From: Vibrio sp. 10N.286.49.B3
Lineage (GTDB): Bacteria; Pseudomonadota; Gammaproteobacteria; Enterobacterales; Vibrionaceae
Assembly (NCBI RefSeq): GCF_002873395.1
Contig: NZ_MCUV01000034.1
Span: forward strand, 29,070-93,069
Direction: 5' to 3'
Length of the DNA: 64,000 nucleotides
Shown: piece after piece, positions 17,279-26,100 of the stretch
How positions within the stretch are numbered: the stretch's first letter is position 1
How the letters are laid out: the number at the start of each line of letters is the position of its first letter
Notes under the pieces: model-generated
Seen by the model: the letters and a program-made list of their open reading frames with translations, nothing else
Databases searched by the model: none
Told to the model about the DNA's origin: nothing
Made by a program: the position numbers and the translations under genes

Positions 17279-18295
17279 ATGCAGCTTAAAGTATTAGTCA
17301 CTGATTCATCTCTAACTGTCTGTGAATCGATAGAAAAGGTGATTAGTAGCCAAAGTAATATGTCTGTTGTCGGTATTGCGCATAGTCCTTTTCAAGCAAG
17401 GCAAATGATTAAAGATTTAAATCCGGATGTATTAACTCTATCTATTGAGTTTTCACACATGAACGGTTTAGATTTCTTAGATAAAATCATGAGTTTACGT
17501 CCTATGCCTGTGGTCATTATCTCTAAATTAGCGCAAAGGGGTTCGTTAATTTCCCAGCAGGCACTAAAAATAGGTGCAACGGCTTGTGTGACTAAACCTA
17601 AAAATATGAATATTGAGTTGATCGCGCGCGATATAATTAAGTCTATTCGGGATGCAAGTTATGTATTTGAGCGAAATATCACCGTTGCTAAACAATTATC
17701 ACAAGTCAAAAAGGTAGATCTTTCTCATTACCTTATAGCCATCGGTGCATCAACCGGTGGAACTGAAGCCATTACCCACTTATTAACGCAGATGCCAGTA
17801 AATTGCCCAGGAATTGTTATTGCTCAGCATATGCCTAAAGGTTTTACCGCTTCTTTTGCAGAACGTCTACAAAGTTTATGTGCAATCAATGTGAGTGAAG
17901 CAAAACATGATACTCCTATCCAATCTGGACATGCTTATATCGCACCTGGAGGACTGCATCTTCAAGTCCAAAAACGTTCGGGGGCTTATTACACCATGTT
18001 GAGTGATAGTGATCCTGTGAACTTACATAAACCTTCTATTGATATTTTGTTTGAATCTGTCGCCGATAATATTAAAAAACTCAGTATTGGTATTATTTTA
18101 ACTGGTATGGGTAAAGATGGAGCGCTTGGTTTACTGAAAATGAAACAAGCCGGTGCTAAAACGTTGTCACAAAATGAAGCAACTAGCCTAGTTTATGGTA
18201 TGCCAAGAGAGGCAGTAAAAGTAGGAGCCGTTACTCATGAGTTGGCTCTGGATGATATTGTTGCTTCTGCACTTAGTGGTATAAAAACCAAATAG
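17279..18295 (+). CDS. cheB: chemotaxis methylesterase CheB with degenerate receiver domain
   Basis: A 338-residue protein with receiver (about 3-120) and methylesterase (about 145-335) domains. The esterase has its catalytic motifs: GASTGGTEA (Ser), AQHMPKGF (His) and ILTGMGKDGA (Asp). The receiver, however, reads LTLSIEFSHMNG where CheB normally has LTLDVEMPRMDG, so the phosphoacceptor aspartate is Ser55. The acidic pair is reduced to Asp9-Ser10, while Lys in VTKPK is kept. CheA probably cannot activate this protein by phosphorylation in the usual way. It is the last gene of the operon, two bases after cheR. Confidence 0.94.
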   Translation: MQLKVLVTDSSLTVCESIEKVISSQSNMSVVGIAHSPFQARQMIKDLNPDVLTLSIEFSHMNGLDFLDKIMSLRPMPVVIISKLAQRGSLISQQALKIGATACVTKPKNMNIELIARDIIKSIRDASYVFERNITVAKQLSQVKKVDLSHYLIAIGASTGGTEAITHLLTQMPVNCPGIVIAQHMPKGFTASFAERLQSLCAINVSEAKHDTPIQSGHAYIAPGGLHLQVQKRSGAYYTMLSDSDPVNLHKPSIDILFESVADNIKKLSIGIILTGMGKDGALGLLKMKQAGAKTLSQNEATSLVYGMPREAVKVGAVTHELALDDIVASALSGIKTK

Positions 18296-18401
18296 AAAGA
18301 TAATGTCTAGTGGTAAGCTCAAAAAACAGACAAAATAAAAAACCAAATATTTGTTACTTTGTAGTTATAAGTAATGTTAACAGTTTTGTTTTTAGTTTAT
18401 T

Positions 18402-18423
18402 TTTAGTGATCTGTGTCACATTT
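18402..18423 (+). promoter_or_regulatory. CRP (cAMP receptor protein) binding site candidate
   Basis: The 22-base site contains GTGATCTGTGTCACATTT, with both half-sites (GTGA and TCACA) at the correct spacing and matching the CRP consensus in most positions. It lies about 85 bases before the lysine riboswitch, suggesting that CRP activates the lysine operon. This is a motif match only. Confidence 0.6.
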
Positions 18424-18473
18424 ATTCACCAATAATATTTATGCGATGAAATTGTATGTTTTATTCATGTCCA

Positions 18474-18497
18474 AGCGTAAACGATAACGTTTGCGCT
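18474..18497. repeat. inverted repeat just upstream of the lysine riboswitch
   Basis: Near-perfect palindrome AGCGTAAACG-ataa-CGTTTGCGCT with a single mismatch pair. It lies between the CRP-like site and the riboswitch, near the expected transcription start. It may be a repressor operator (the arms recall LacI/PurR-type sites, but the spacing is wrong for PurR) or a 5' hairpin of the leader RNA. Confidence 0.45.
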
Positions 18498-18505
18498 AAT
18501 AAAAT

Positions 18506-18672
18506 AAGTAGAGGCGCTCTGCCTATGAGTATCTTAGTTGAGATGGACAATCTTTGACGCTAAGGGAAAGGAGTTAGGGCCGAAGTAGTAATAGTTGTCC
18601 GCTTTACTACTGGGGTTGTTCTTAATAGGAGCAGCACTGTCATTCTGATCTTGTCGGAATGGGGAGCTACAA
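18506..18672 (+). ncRNA. lysine riboswitch (L-box)
   Basis: The segment holds the conserved L-box blocks in order: GTAGAGGCGC at the 5' side, AAAGGAGTTAGGGCCGAAG, then ACTGGGGTTGTTCTT, GCACTGTCATT and finally ATGGGGAGCTAC. The GUAG at 18508-18511 can pair with CUAC at 18667-18670 to close P1. It lies about 120 bases before the transporter start codon. I see no clear intrinsic terminator between aptamer and start, so control may be translational or use a non-obvious terminator. Lysine binding normally turns the downstream genes off. Confidence 0.92.
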
Positions 18673-18792
18673 CAATTTTGCTATGAACAGGTAAGTTCGC
18701 ATTTCCCTTTTTATACTTCTTTTTGTCTGCTTTCTTTACAGAATACCTCCCTCTAAATTGATTTCGTATTATTTTACAGGAGATGTAGATTG

Positions 18793-20292
18793 ATGGCTGA
18801 TTATGGACTGTTATCCATTATTCCCGCAGTATTAGCCCTAATACTCGCTTTTACCACCCGACACGTTGTTTTAGCATTAGGCGTTGCTGTTTTAAGTGGC
18901 ATGTTGATATTAACGCAGGGAAACCCAGTCGATACTGCTTTGATGTTTTTAACGGATGGTCCGTTTGCTCAATTAGCACAAACGAGTAATGCACAAATTA
19001 TTATTGTTATTACGATAATATCGGGCTTTATTTATCTTGTTGAGCAAAGTGGTGGTATGGCTGCTTTCTCATCAATGGCGACTCGTTATGTCTCATCACC
19101 ACTTAAAGCGCAACTAGCAACATGGGCGACAGGTGTTGGTATCTTCTTTACTGATTCTGGTAACTCATTAATCTTAGGACCAATGTTTGCTCCAATTTAC
19201 CGTAAGCTTAAATTGAGTAAAGAGAAACTTGCTTTTATCATCGACTCTACATCATCACCAATTTGTGTATTAATCCCAATTATTAGCTGGGGAGTCTATT
19301 CACAAGGTCTTATTGAAAATGCATTCGCTAATATGGGGCAACCTGTAGATGGCTTTACCACCTTTTTACAAGTCATTCCTTATCAGTTATATGCGCTACT
19401 TGCTTTATTTAGTGTGCCAGTATACGCCGCATTGAATAAAGATTGGGGACCGATGGCTCAAGCCGAAGCAAAAGCTCGTCAACAGGTTGATCTAACCACT
19501 GAAATTAATGATGGTACTGAAAGTAAATCATCGGCATCGATCTCACTTATCTTACTTCCTCTCGGTGTCCTTTTTGCTTCATTGATCGTTTTATTTACTT
19601 ATAACTACCAACTGCATGGGCAAATTAATGGACCTGTGATCCGTGCGACGTTAGGAACGAGTTACTTAATTGCTTCGATTACAGCCATTTTATATTATAC
19701 CTACACAAAAACGATGACCGCTTCGGCAGGCTTCAATACGTTTGTCGCAGGTATGCAGCGTATCATGTTAATTTTAGTTATTTTATTACTGGCATGGACC
19801 TTAGGTGATATTTGTAAATCGTTAGGAACTGGCACCTATATTAGTCAGGTAATGAATGATCGTTTGCCAATCTTTTTACTACCAGCATTAATTTTTATCA
19901 TTGGTAGCTTTATCTCAGTGGCAACAGGTTCATCTTGGGGAACATTCGCTATTCTTATCCCTATTGCTGTCCCAGTAGCCAGTGCACTAGGCGCCGATCC
20001 TTTAATTTGTATTGGTGCGGCATTAAGTGGTGGCATGCTAGGAGATCACACTTCTCCTATCTCTGATACAACAATTTTAAGTTCAATGTCGACAGGCTGT
20101 GATCATGTATCACATGTTCGAACGCAATTTCCTTATGCCATCTTGACAGGTATAACGGCAAGTGTTGGTTTCATGGTTGCGGAGATCACTCGCAGTCCAT
20201 ACACGATTTTATTTGCAGGCTTATTACAAGTTGCTCTTATTGTATTCATGGTACGTCGTCAGGCTGCAATTCGTTCAGCAGTAACGGCTTAA
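18793..20292 (+). CDS. NhaC-family antiporter-like lysine transporter (LysW-type)
   Basis: A 499-residue integral membrane protein with about 11-12 helices. It belongs to the NhaC superfamily: FFTDSGNSLILGPMFAPIYRK, SFISVATGSSWGTFAILIPI and GGMLGDHTSPISDTTILSS are the signature segments. NhaC members are annotated as Na+/H+ antiporters. Those behind lysine riboswitches in vibrios have been proposed to be lysine transporters (LysW), which suits the L-box upstream. ATG 18793 has AGGAG ten bases ahead and is preferred to TTG 18790. Co-transcribed with the saccharopine dehydrogenase gene 19 bases later. Confidence 0.87.
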   Translation: MADYGLLSIIPAVLALILAFTTRHVVLALGVAVLSGMLILTQGNPVDTALMFLTDGPFAQLAQTSNAQIIIVITIISGFIYLVEQSGGMAAFSSMATRYVSSPLKAQLATWATGVGIFFTDSGNSLILGPMFAPIYRKLKLSKEKLAFIIDSTSSPICVLIPIISWGVYSQGLIENAFANMGQPVDGFTTFLQVIPYQLYALLALFSVPVYAALNKDWGPMAQAEAKARQQVDLTTEINDGTESKSSASISLILLPLGVLFASLIVLFTYNYQLHGQINGPVIRATLGTSYLIASITAILYYTYTKTMTASAGFNTFVAGMQRIMLILVILLLAWTLGDICKSLGTGTYISQVMNDRLPIFLLPALIFIIGSFISVATGSSWGTFAILIPIAVPVASALGADPLICIGAALSGGMLGDHTSPISDTTILSSMSTGCDHVSHVRTQFPYAILTGITASVGFMVAEITRSPYTILFAGLLQVALIVFMVRRQAAIRSAVTA

Positions 20293-20311
20293 TAGATAAA
20301 AGGATGAAATG

Positions 20312-21373
20312 ATGAAAACATTATTTTGGCTGCGTGATGAAGTAAAAGTAGGTGAGCACCGTACAGCACTAACACCTGCTGGCGCGAAAGCATTAATTGA
20401 TGCAGGGGCAAGCTTGGTTGTTGAACGCAGTACGACGCGTATATTCGCTGATAGTGCTTATCAAGACGTTGGTTGTAAACTGGTTGATGCTCATAGTTGG
20501 GTTGAAGCTCCAGCGCATGCCTATGTTCTTGGGCTAAAAGAGCTAGCTGAAGAGAGTTTTGCCTTAAAACATCAACATATTTATTTTGCTCATGCCTTTA
20601 AAGGACAAGACGAAGCACCGCAAATTCTCTCTCGCTTTCAGCAAGGTGGCGGTAATGTACTTGATCTTGAGTTCTTGCGAGACGAGCAAGGTAAACGAGT
20701 TTGTGCATTTGGTTACTGGGCGGGTTATGTTGGCGCTGCCATTGGTTTTTCCGGGTTTGTTCACCATAGTCGCAGCAACGAAACTTACCCAGCAGTAAGT
20801 AGTTATCCAGATCGCTCTGAATATTTGCAGGTTTTACGCGCTGAAATGGCAGGCTTATCTGAATTACCTCGTGTGTTAGTGATTGGTCAATATGGACGTT
20901 GTGGTCAAGGTGCAATGGATCTATTTACTGAACTTGGTATTCAGGCTGACGGTTGGGATATCGCTGAAACGAAAGGTGGTGGACCATTCAAAGCCATCAA
21001 TGATTACGATATTGTGGTAAATTGCGCTTACCTTGCAGAAGGCACCCCACCATTTATCACCAAAGAGAGCTTAGGTACGTCACCTCGATTGAGTATTGTG
21101 AGTGATGTAAGCTGTGATCCAAATAATCCTGATAATCCAATCCGAATTTATAATCAATCGACAAAGCTTGTGAAGCCGATTATTGAATCTGATGTTAAAG
21201 GGTTATATGTTCAAGCTGTTGATCATCTGCCAACGGTTCTACCGAAAGAGAGTAGTGAAGATTTTGCAGGGCAACTGTTGCCACACTTATTAACGCTGTG
21301 CCAAGAGATCGATCCTCAAGGTGTTTGGTCACGAGCGGAAGATTACTATCGTGAAGCAGAAGGTATGCTTTAG
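20312..21373 (+). CDS. saccharopine dehydrogenase (LYS1-like, NAD+, L-lysine-forming)
   Basis: A 353-residue enzyme related to fungal LYS1 and alanine dehydrogenase. It begins FWLRDEVKVGEHRTALTP, has YFAHAFKGQ and FGYWAGYVGAAI, then the nucleotide-binding VLVIGQYGRCGQGAMD and ends with VDHLPTVLPKESS. All these are LYS1 signatures. The reaction interconverts saccharopine with lysine plus 2-oxoglutarate using NAD. No partner enzyme (LYS9 or a bifunctional AASS) is nearby, and enteric-type bacteria make lysine by the diaminopimelate route. Riboswitch repression by lysine argues for lysine formation rather than breakdown. Confidence 0.9.
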   Translation: MKTLFWLRDEVKVGEHRTALTPAGAKALIDAGASLVVERSTTRIFADSAYQDVGCKLVDAHSWVEAPAHAYVLGLKELAEESFALKHQHIYFAHAFKGQDEAPQILSRFQQGGGNVLDLEFLRDEQGKRVCAFGYWAGYVGAAIGFSGFVHHSRSNETYPAVSSYPDRSEYLQVLRAEMAGLSELPRVLVIGQYGRCGQGAMDLFTELGIQADGWDIAETKGGGPFKAINDYDIVVNCAYLAEGTPPFITKESLGTSPRLSIVSDVSCDPNNPDNPIRIYNQSTKLVKPIIESDVKGLYVQAVDHLPTVLPKESSEDFAGQLLPHLLTLCQEIDPQGVWSRAEDYYREAEGML

Positions 21374-21395
21374 TTGATAGGAAGTATTAGAATGC

Positions 21396-21422
21396 AAAAA
21401 AGCCCCGAAAGGGGCTTTTTTA
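21396..21422. terminator. bidirectional terminator between the lysine operon and phnA
   Basis: The hairpin GCCCC-gaaa-GGGGC (21402-21415) is flanked by A-run and T-run. It ends the lysine operon and the convergent phnA gene. Confidence 0.93.
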
Positions 21423-21445
21423 TTAAAGAGAGTGACCTATTGGTC

Positions 21446-22003
21446 TTACTTCTTACGGCAGAACTCAGCAATCACGTACATAGATTGACCGCCGTTTGTT
21501 TTACCAGAGACAAGTTTAGGGTCATCACCTAGGCTAATACCACGGATCACAGTACCTTGCTTGATTACTTGGTTTGTACCTTTCACTGGCAAATCTTTAA
21601 TGACAGTTACGTCGTCACCTTTTTTCAGTTCAACGCCGTTCACATCGAAAGGTTTGTCATCTGCAGACATCCCGATTTGTGCCCAAACTGATGTTTCTTC
21701 TTCAAGGTACATCATGTCTAGTAAATCTTGAGCCCAGCTTTCAGCAGATAGGCGAGTCAGTTGACGCCAAGCCATGACTTGTACTGGTGCTTCTTGGCTC
21801 CACATGCTGTCGTTTAGGCAACGCCAGTGGTTGATATCTTGTGGATCGTCAATTTCGCTTAGACATTTTTCACAAACCATAATGCCGTGATCAACCGTAA
21901 CATGGCTATGAGGCGGTACAGCAAAAGCAGTAAGAGGAGTATCAGCAGAACATAATTCACATTTTGAACCGCAGCGTGCAAGCATAGTAGCTTCAATAGA
22001 CAT
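21446..22003 (-). CDS. phnA: PhnA/YjdM-family zinc-ribbon protein
   Basis: A 185-residue protein. The N-terminus has a zinc ribbon built of CGSKCELCSA and, later, MVCEKCLSEID. The C-terminal domain carries FDVNGVELKKGDDVTVIKDLPVKGTNQVIKQGT, a PhnA signature. The family was named after a supposed role in phosphonate use, which has not held up; the true role is unclear. ATG 22003 (MSIEATM) is chosen over 22015. No phosphonate genes are nearby. Confidence 0.92.
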   Translation of the reverse strand: MSIEATMLARCGSKCELCSADTPLTAFAVPPHSHVTVDHGIMVCEKCLSEIDDPQDINHWRCLNDSMWSQEAPVQVMAWRQLTRLSAESWAQDLLDMMYLEEETSVWAQIGMSADDKPFDVNGVELKKGDDVTVIKDLPVKGTNQVIKQGTVIRGISLGDDPKLVSGKTNGGQSMYVIAEFCRKK

Positions 22004-22093
22004 AGTTGATCTCACATATATTATAAATAGTTATTACCGGGCTATTATCCACTTTATCCCTAAGAAGGAAAGCTAATCAGGAAATTATAGACC

Positions 22094-22120
22094 GAAAAAT
22101 GCCAGCACAAGGCTGGCATC
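22094..22120 (-). terminator. Rho-independent terminator after volA
   Basis: The stem GATGCCAGC/GCTGGCAT, read on the minus strand, is followed by TTTTTC. It lies just beyond the volA stop and before phnA. Confidence 0.85.
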
Positions 22121-22154
22121 GTTAATATATCGAGCAGTTAACGTATATATTGAG

Positions 22155-24494
22155 CTAAGGTGTTGTCGTTGGAGCAATAAATTGAGTTTGTTGACTTTGC
22201 ATTGTTGCGTGAGTCACGATATCACTCAAATCTGATTTTGGTGCAACAAAAGTACTGTGCCCTGCAGCACTATCGGTAAACTTAACAAAGCCCCCCGTTG
22301 TTCCTGGTGTAGAAGTCTCATCTAAAGAGAGTTGAGCTGCAAGTGGTTCTGTACCAGCAAAGGGTGCAAAATCGACACTATTTGGAACCGTATCGTCATC
22401 GGCAACTTGCGACATTAACACTGGTATTAAAGTTGCGTTATCGACTAGATGGCTTGCATTAGTGAAAGGGTCAATCGTATCTAGCACTGTTTGTGCAGCG
22501 TAAGAGAACTGTTGAAAGCCAGCGCTCATCACAGCTTGCTGCTCTTCTGTTGCTTGTGCTGAGAACTGAGCAAAACAGATTTGTTCAATGACATCAGTAC
22601 AATTTTCTGCAACGTAACTATCGTAGCCAATAGATAAGCTTAACGCGATGTTATGCATGATAAGCGGTCCAAAGTTGGTTGAACCTAATAGTAGGTTCGC
22701 TATTTGTCCGCCAGAGTTTTGGATTGACATCGATGAGAAGTTATACAACGCATCGGCTGTGTCAGAGCCCAAACTTTCATTGGCTGCAGCAACAGCACTA
22801 ACACCAACAATTCCCCCTAATGAGTGACCGATGAAGTGGCTACTGGTGACAGGGTTAATTGCTGATAAAGGTGTCGTTGTTAGCAATCCAGCTTGAGATG
22901 AAACTGCCAGTGCTGCTCTTAACCCCATGACATCTAAGGCACTTTGACGCAAGTTATCACGTGCAACCGGCAAATAGGTCAGATTTAAGTAGGCTAGGGT
23001 ATCAACATTGGCAGAGCGATCTTCATCTAAGCTACGTGTACCGTGGAGAGGTAAATCAATCGCTAATACTGCAATACCTTGTTGCGCTTGATTAAAAGCA
23101 AAGGCATAAGCATTTTCTTTAGCAGAGGTGATACCGTGCTGATAGATAGCGATTTCTGTTGCCGTCGAGTTGGTTGGGGTAAAGAGAATAAATTCTACCG
23201 CTTCTAGAGATTTTACTTGAGGCACAGGTGAGTATTGTGTGATGACTCGTTCGCTATCAAGTGCTGAACCATCACTGAGTGTTAACGACTGCCCAACGAG
23301 CTTTAGTTGCTCTTCTGGTGACGTGGCAAGTAAACTCGGGGTGATACCTGCCGCCATAAGTTGACCTGCCACATGCGCTTGCTCGTTTTCATCAGATAAC
23401 GCTGCGGATATTTTAGCAAGACTTGGCATTGCTGATTGGAAAGGTTGCGAGTTCCAGGTCGCAAGATCTTGTTCTAAGTAGTGTGGTAGGTTTACTGTGC
23501 CTTGTGTGACATTAACTTCAGCGTCTGAAGCTTCATACAGTGCCTTTATCCCTGCTTTAGCATCGCTACCAATATAGTCGTCAAAATCACTATCATTATC
23601 TAAGGCATCGTTAAAGGTCGCAGTTTCCTCAAACGACATTATATATGCATAAGTTAAATCGACATTATTTGGGTTAGCTTGGCTATCAAGTGCCCATACG
23701 TTATTTAAGCCACCAGAAGCTAATCCTGTTGCCGTTGCCCCTTTAGTCGCATACAAGCTATCACCTACGGACTGAGTGATAAACCAACTTGAATAAATAA
23801 TCGTTTCTTTATCAACGCCAGTTGCGGCAAAAAGAGCTTCAACGCCTTGTGTGACCTGCTGAACTTGCGCTAACGACCCTTCAGTGTAGATCTTTTCTTC
23901 TGATTTCGCAGCAGCGTAGCTCGATGACATACCAACAGCTTCACCATCACTGTCGAGTACTTCATTGGTGACAGCAAAAATATAATTACTTTTCGGGTTT
24001 AAAGGTTCATTAAAGATAATGGTCAGGTTACTACCTTGAGCAAGAGTCACAAAATCGGTGGGAGCGCTCAGTATAGCTTGTGGCGTTGGCGATCCAGTTA
24101 GTCCATCACTAAGCTCAACCACGTAGATGCCACTGGTGAGGATATTTTGTGTTTCACCAAAATCACCACCTTCAAAAGTGAGAGAAATAGGCATTGTGGT
24201 AGAAAACCCATCAGCAGTATTCATCGCAGCGATTGGGTTACTTAGCGCATCATCACCACCCGTTGGAAGTCCTAATGTGCCATCTGAGGTATCAAGCAAG
24301 GCAAAACTTGGTAATGGTACCGCAGCATTTTGACCACTTAAAGTAAATTGGATCGTTGTCGGTTGCTCTAAAGACTCCTGAATAAAATCTTCATAAACAG
24401 GCGTGGTTGGTGCCCCTGAACTTTCAGTATCATCGCCACAACCTGCTAGTAGAATAGCGCTAAAAACTAACGACAGTTTAAATGTTTTTTCCAT
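22155..24494 (-). CDS. volA: surface lipoprotein lysophospholipase VolA
   Basis: A 779-residue lipoprotein. The signal peptide ends with lipobox LLAGC (Cys19). The C-terminal half is an alpha/beta hydrolase with GHSLGG (Ser558 nucleophile) and a late AGHSTF supplying the histidine. It resembles the Pla-1/cef extracellular lipase group that includes V. cholerae VolA. VolA releases fatty acids from exogenous lysophosphatidylcholine at the cell surface. It is directly downstream of fadL (16-base gap), whose product imports the released fatty acids, so the two act in sequence. Confidence 0.93.
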   Translation of the reverse strand: MEKTFKLSLVFSAILLAGCGDDTESSGAPTTPVYEDFIQESLEQPTTIQFTLSGQNAAVPLPSFALLDTSDGTLGLPTGGDDALSNPIAAMNTADGFSTTMPISLTFEGGDFGETQNILTSGIYVVELSDGLTGSPTPQAILSAPTDFVTLAQGSNLTIIFNEPLNPKSNYIFAVTNEVLDSDGEAVGMSSSYAAAKSEEKIYTEGSLAQVQQVTQGVEALFAATGVDKETIIYSSWFITQSVGDSLYATKGATATGLASGGLNNVWALDSQANPNNVDLTYAYIMSFEETATFNDALDNDSDFDDYIGSDAKAGIKALYEASDAEVNVTQGTVNLPHYLEQDLATWNSQPFQSAMPSLAKISAALSDENEQAHVAGQLMAAGITPSLLATSPEEQLKLVGQSLTLSDGSALDSERVITQYSPVPQVKSLEAVEFILFTPTNSTATEIAIYQHGITSAKENAYAFAFNQAQQGIAVLAIDLPLHGTRSLDEDRSANVDTLAYLNLTYLPVARDNLRQSALDVMGLRAALAVSSQAGLLTTTPLSAINPVTSSHFIGHSLGGIVGVSAVAAANESLGSDTADALYNFSSMSIQNSGGQIANLLLGSTNFGPLIMHNIALSLSIGYDSYVAENCTDVIEQICFAQFSAQATEEQQAVMSAGFQQFSYAAQTVLDTIDPFTNASHLVDNATLIPVLMSQVADDDTVPNSVDFAPFAGTEPLAAQLSLDETSTPGTTGGFVKFTDSAAGHSTFVAPKSDLSDIVTHATMQSQQTQFIAPTTTP

Positions 24495-24509
24495 GGTAAA
24501 TCGCTCCTA

Positions 24510-25757
24510 TTATTTAAAGCTGTAGTTAATTTGAATAGCAGAAAGGTAGGCAACGGCTTCAGATTTAAACTCTAAAGTTTCATCAAGGGCATTCCCTTCG
24601 GTAAATGAACCATCTTTACTTTGCACAAGTGAGAAACCTGCGTCTAAGGAGAGTTGCGGGTTAATTAGGTAAGTAAAGCCAGCGCTGTACCAGTAACGGT
24701 CACTGTCAGGAATACTTAATGTCGCTTCACCGGCTTGTTCATCGTAAGCAATACCGGCTCGAATAATCCATGAACTGTTGATTTGATAGGTTGCCCCAAA
24801 TGAGTAACGATTATTATCTTCATAGTGCTCAGGCTTGTATAAACATTGACCCGCGACACCATTATCATTACATTGATCGCTGGTGGATTTTAGTTCAGTA
24901 AAGGTACTCCAATCAGTACGTTGCCAGCCGTAGTGAATCGCCCATTTGTCCGTTAGTTGATGAAAAGCGGAGAGCTCAAGAATAGAAGGTAGGGTGACTT
25001 TCAAGCGACCATCTACGGTAGGTTCACTGGCTTTACCTGAGTTATAGCTCGTAAATTCACCCTCATCAAAATCTAAATCGATCGCAGAGCGGTAGCCGAT
25101 GGAAAAGCGATTATTTTGGTTATATTCATATAAGGCGCCGACATTCCAACCAAATGCAAAAGTATCACCGGTTAATTTGATTAAGTCATCAGAAGGCGAT
25201 CCCCCTAATACAACAGCTAACCCCCCTTGATGGCGAGTTAATTCAGCTTTTGCATAAACAAGGTTCAGCCCTGCACCCACACTCCATTGGTTATTGATTT
25301 TATAGGCGATATTTGGGTTTAGATTGACAGAGACAAGGGCAGTATCACCAGCAAGATCACCAGCGTAGATATCATCAGGGTAATCCGTTGCAACTCCGTA
25401 GTTGGTAAACATTCCTATCCCCCACGACCACTGGTCATTAATAGGGCTGATGTAATAGGCAGCAGGGACAAACTGCATAGGGGCAACGTCACTAGAGTGC
25501 TGGTCATTGCTAACATCATAAATATCGACTTCGGGATCAACAATAGAAAGTGCACCTGAAAACTCTGCCTGTTTAAATCGTGTCATGGCTGCAGGGTTAC
25601 GAGAAAGCACGCTAGCATTATCAGCAACAGCACCTTCACCAGAAAAAGCGCGACCTAATCCAGATGCAGAGTGTTCAGCAACCTGAAAGCCAGCAGCATT
25701 AACATTACACGCAAACAATATAGACATTGTAAGCAGAGAGCGGTGTTTAACATTCAT
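24510..25757 (-). CDS. fadL: long-chain fatty acid outer-membrane transporter FadL
   Basis: A 415-residue outer-membrane beta-barrel with a signal peptide ending VNAAGFQVAEHSASGLGRA, the FadL plug motif, followed by SRNPAAMTRF. It ends with phenylalanine at the second-last position (YSFK), close to the usual barrel terminus. FadL imports long-chain fatty acids. It is the first gene of the fadL-volA operon. A FadR-like site lies about 195 bases upstream. Confidence 0.95.
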   Translation of the reverse strand: MNVKHRSLLTMSILFACNVNAAGFQVAEHSASGLGRAFSGEGAVADNASVLSRNPAAMTRFKQAEFSGALSIVDPEVDIYDVSNDQHSSDVAPMQFVPAAYYISPINDQWSWGIGMFTNYGVATDYPDDIYAGDLAGDTALVSVNLNPNIAYKINNQWSVGAGLNLVYAKAELTRHQGGLAVVLGGSPSDDLIKLTGDTFAFGWNVGALYEYNQNNRFSIGYRSAIDLDFDEGEFTSYNSGKASEPTVDGRLKVTLPSILELSAFHQLTDKWAIHYGWQRTDWSTFTELKSTSDQCNDNGVAGQCLYKPEHYEDNNRYSFGATYQINSSWIIRAGIAYDEQAGEATLSIPDSDRYWYSAGFTYLINPQLSLDAGFSLVQSKDGSFTEGNALDETLEFKSEAVAYLSAIQINYSFK

Positions 25758-26100
25758 CCTTGACCCTCCTAGGGCATGATTTTAATTATTCTAGTATCAC
25801 GGAGTAGTGACCTTATTATGTGTAAATAGAATGTTAATAGTCTGTGTGTGGTTTTGTCAAAGTTTGACATTAAAATAATCTAACTATTTTTTCTGCCATT
25901 TATTATTAATGACAGCAAATATCAAAATATCAATGTCTTATGATTTTATTGAGGTTAGACCAGACTTGTAGTGATAACTTGAGTTTGATATCAAAGTGAA
26001 AGTGTTATTTTTTTTAACAAATACAGCTATTCTTTACCTTATAAAGAGGAGTGGGCATAATTAAGCTACTTTTTAGGATAAAAAATAATTTGGAACGATC
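25758..26100. other. 343-base divergent promoter region of fadL and the M50 protease gene
   Basis: A very AT-rich region. The only pattern I can support is the FadR-like site; the rest shows no ORF or RNA structure. Confidence 0.5.
25951..25967 (-). promoter_or_regulatory. FadR-like operator upstream of fadL
   Basis: Read on the minus strand the site contains CTGGTCTAACCT. It matches the FadR core CTGGTCCGACCT in 10 of 12 positions. FadR regulates fatty acid degradation and fadL in gammaproteobacteria, so the location fits. The distance to the fadL start is rather long. Confidence 0.45.
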
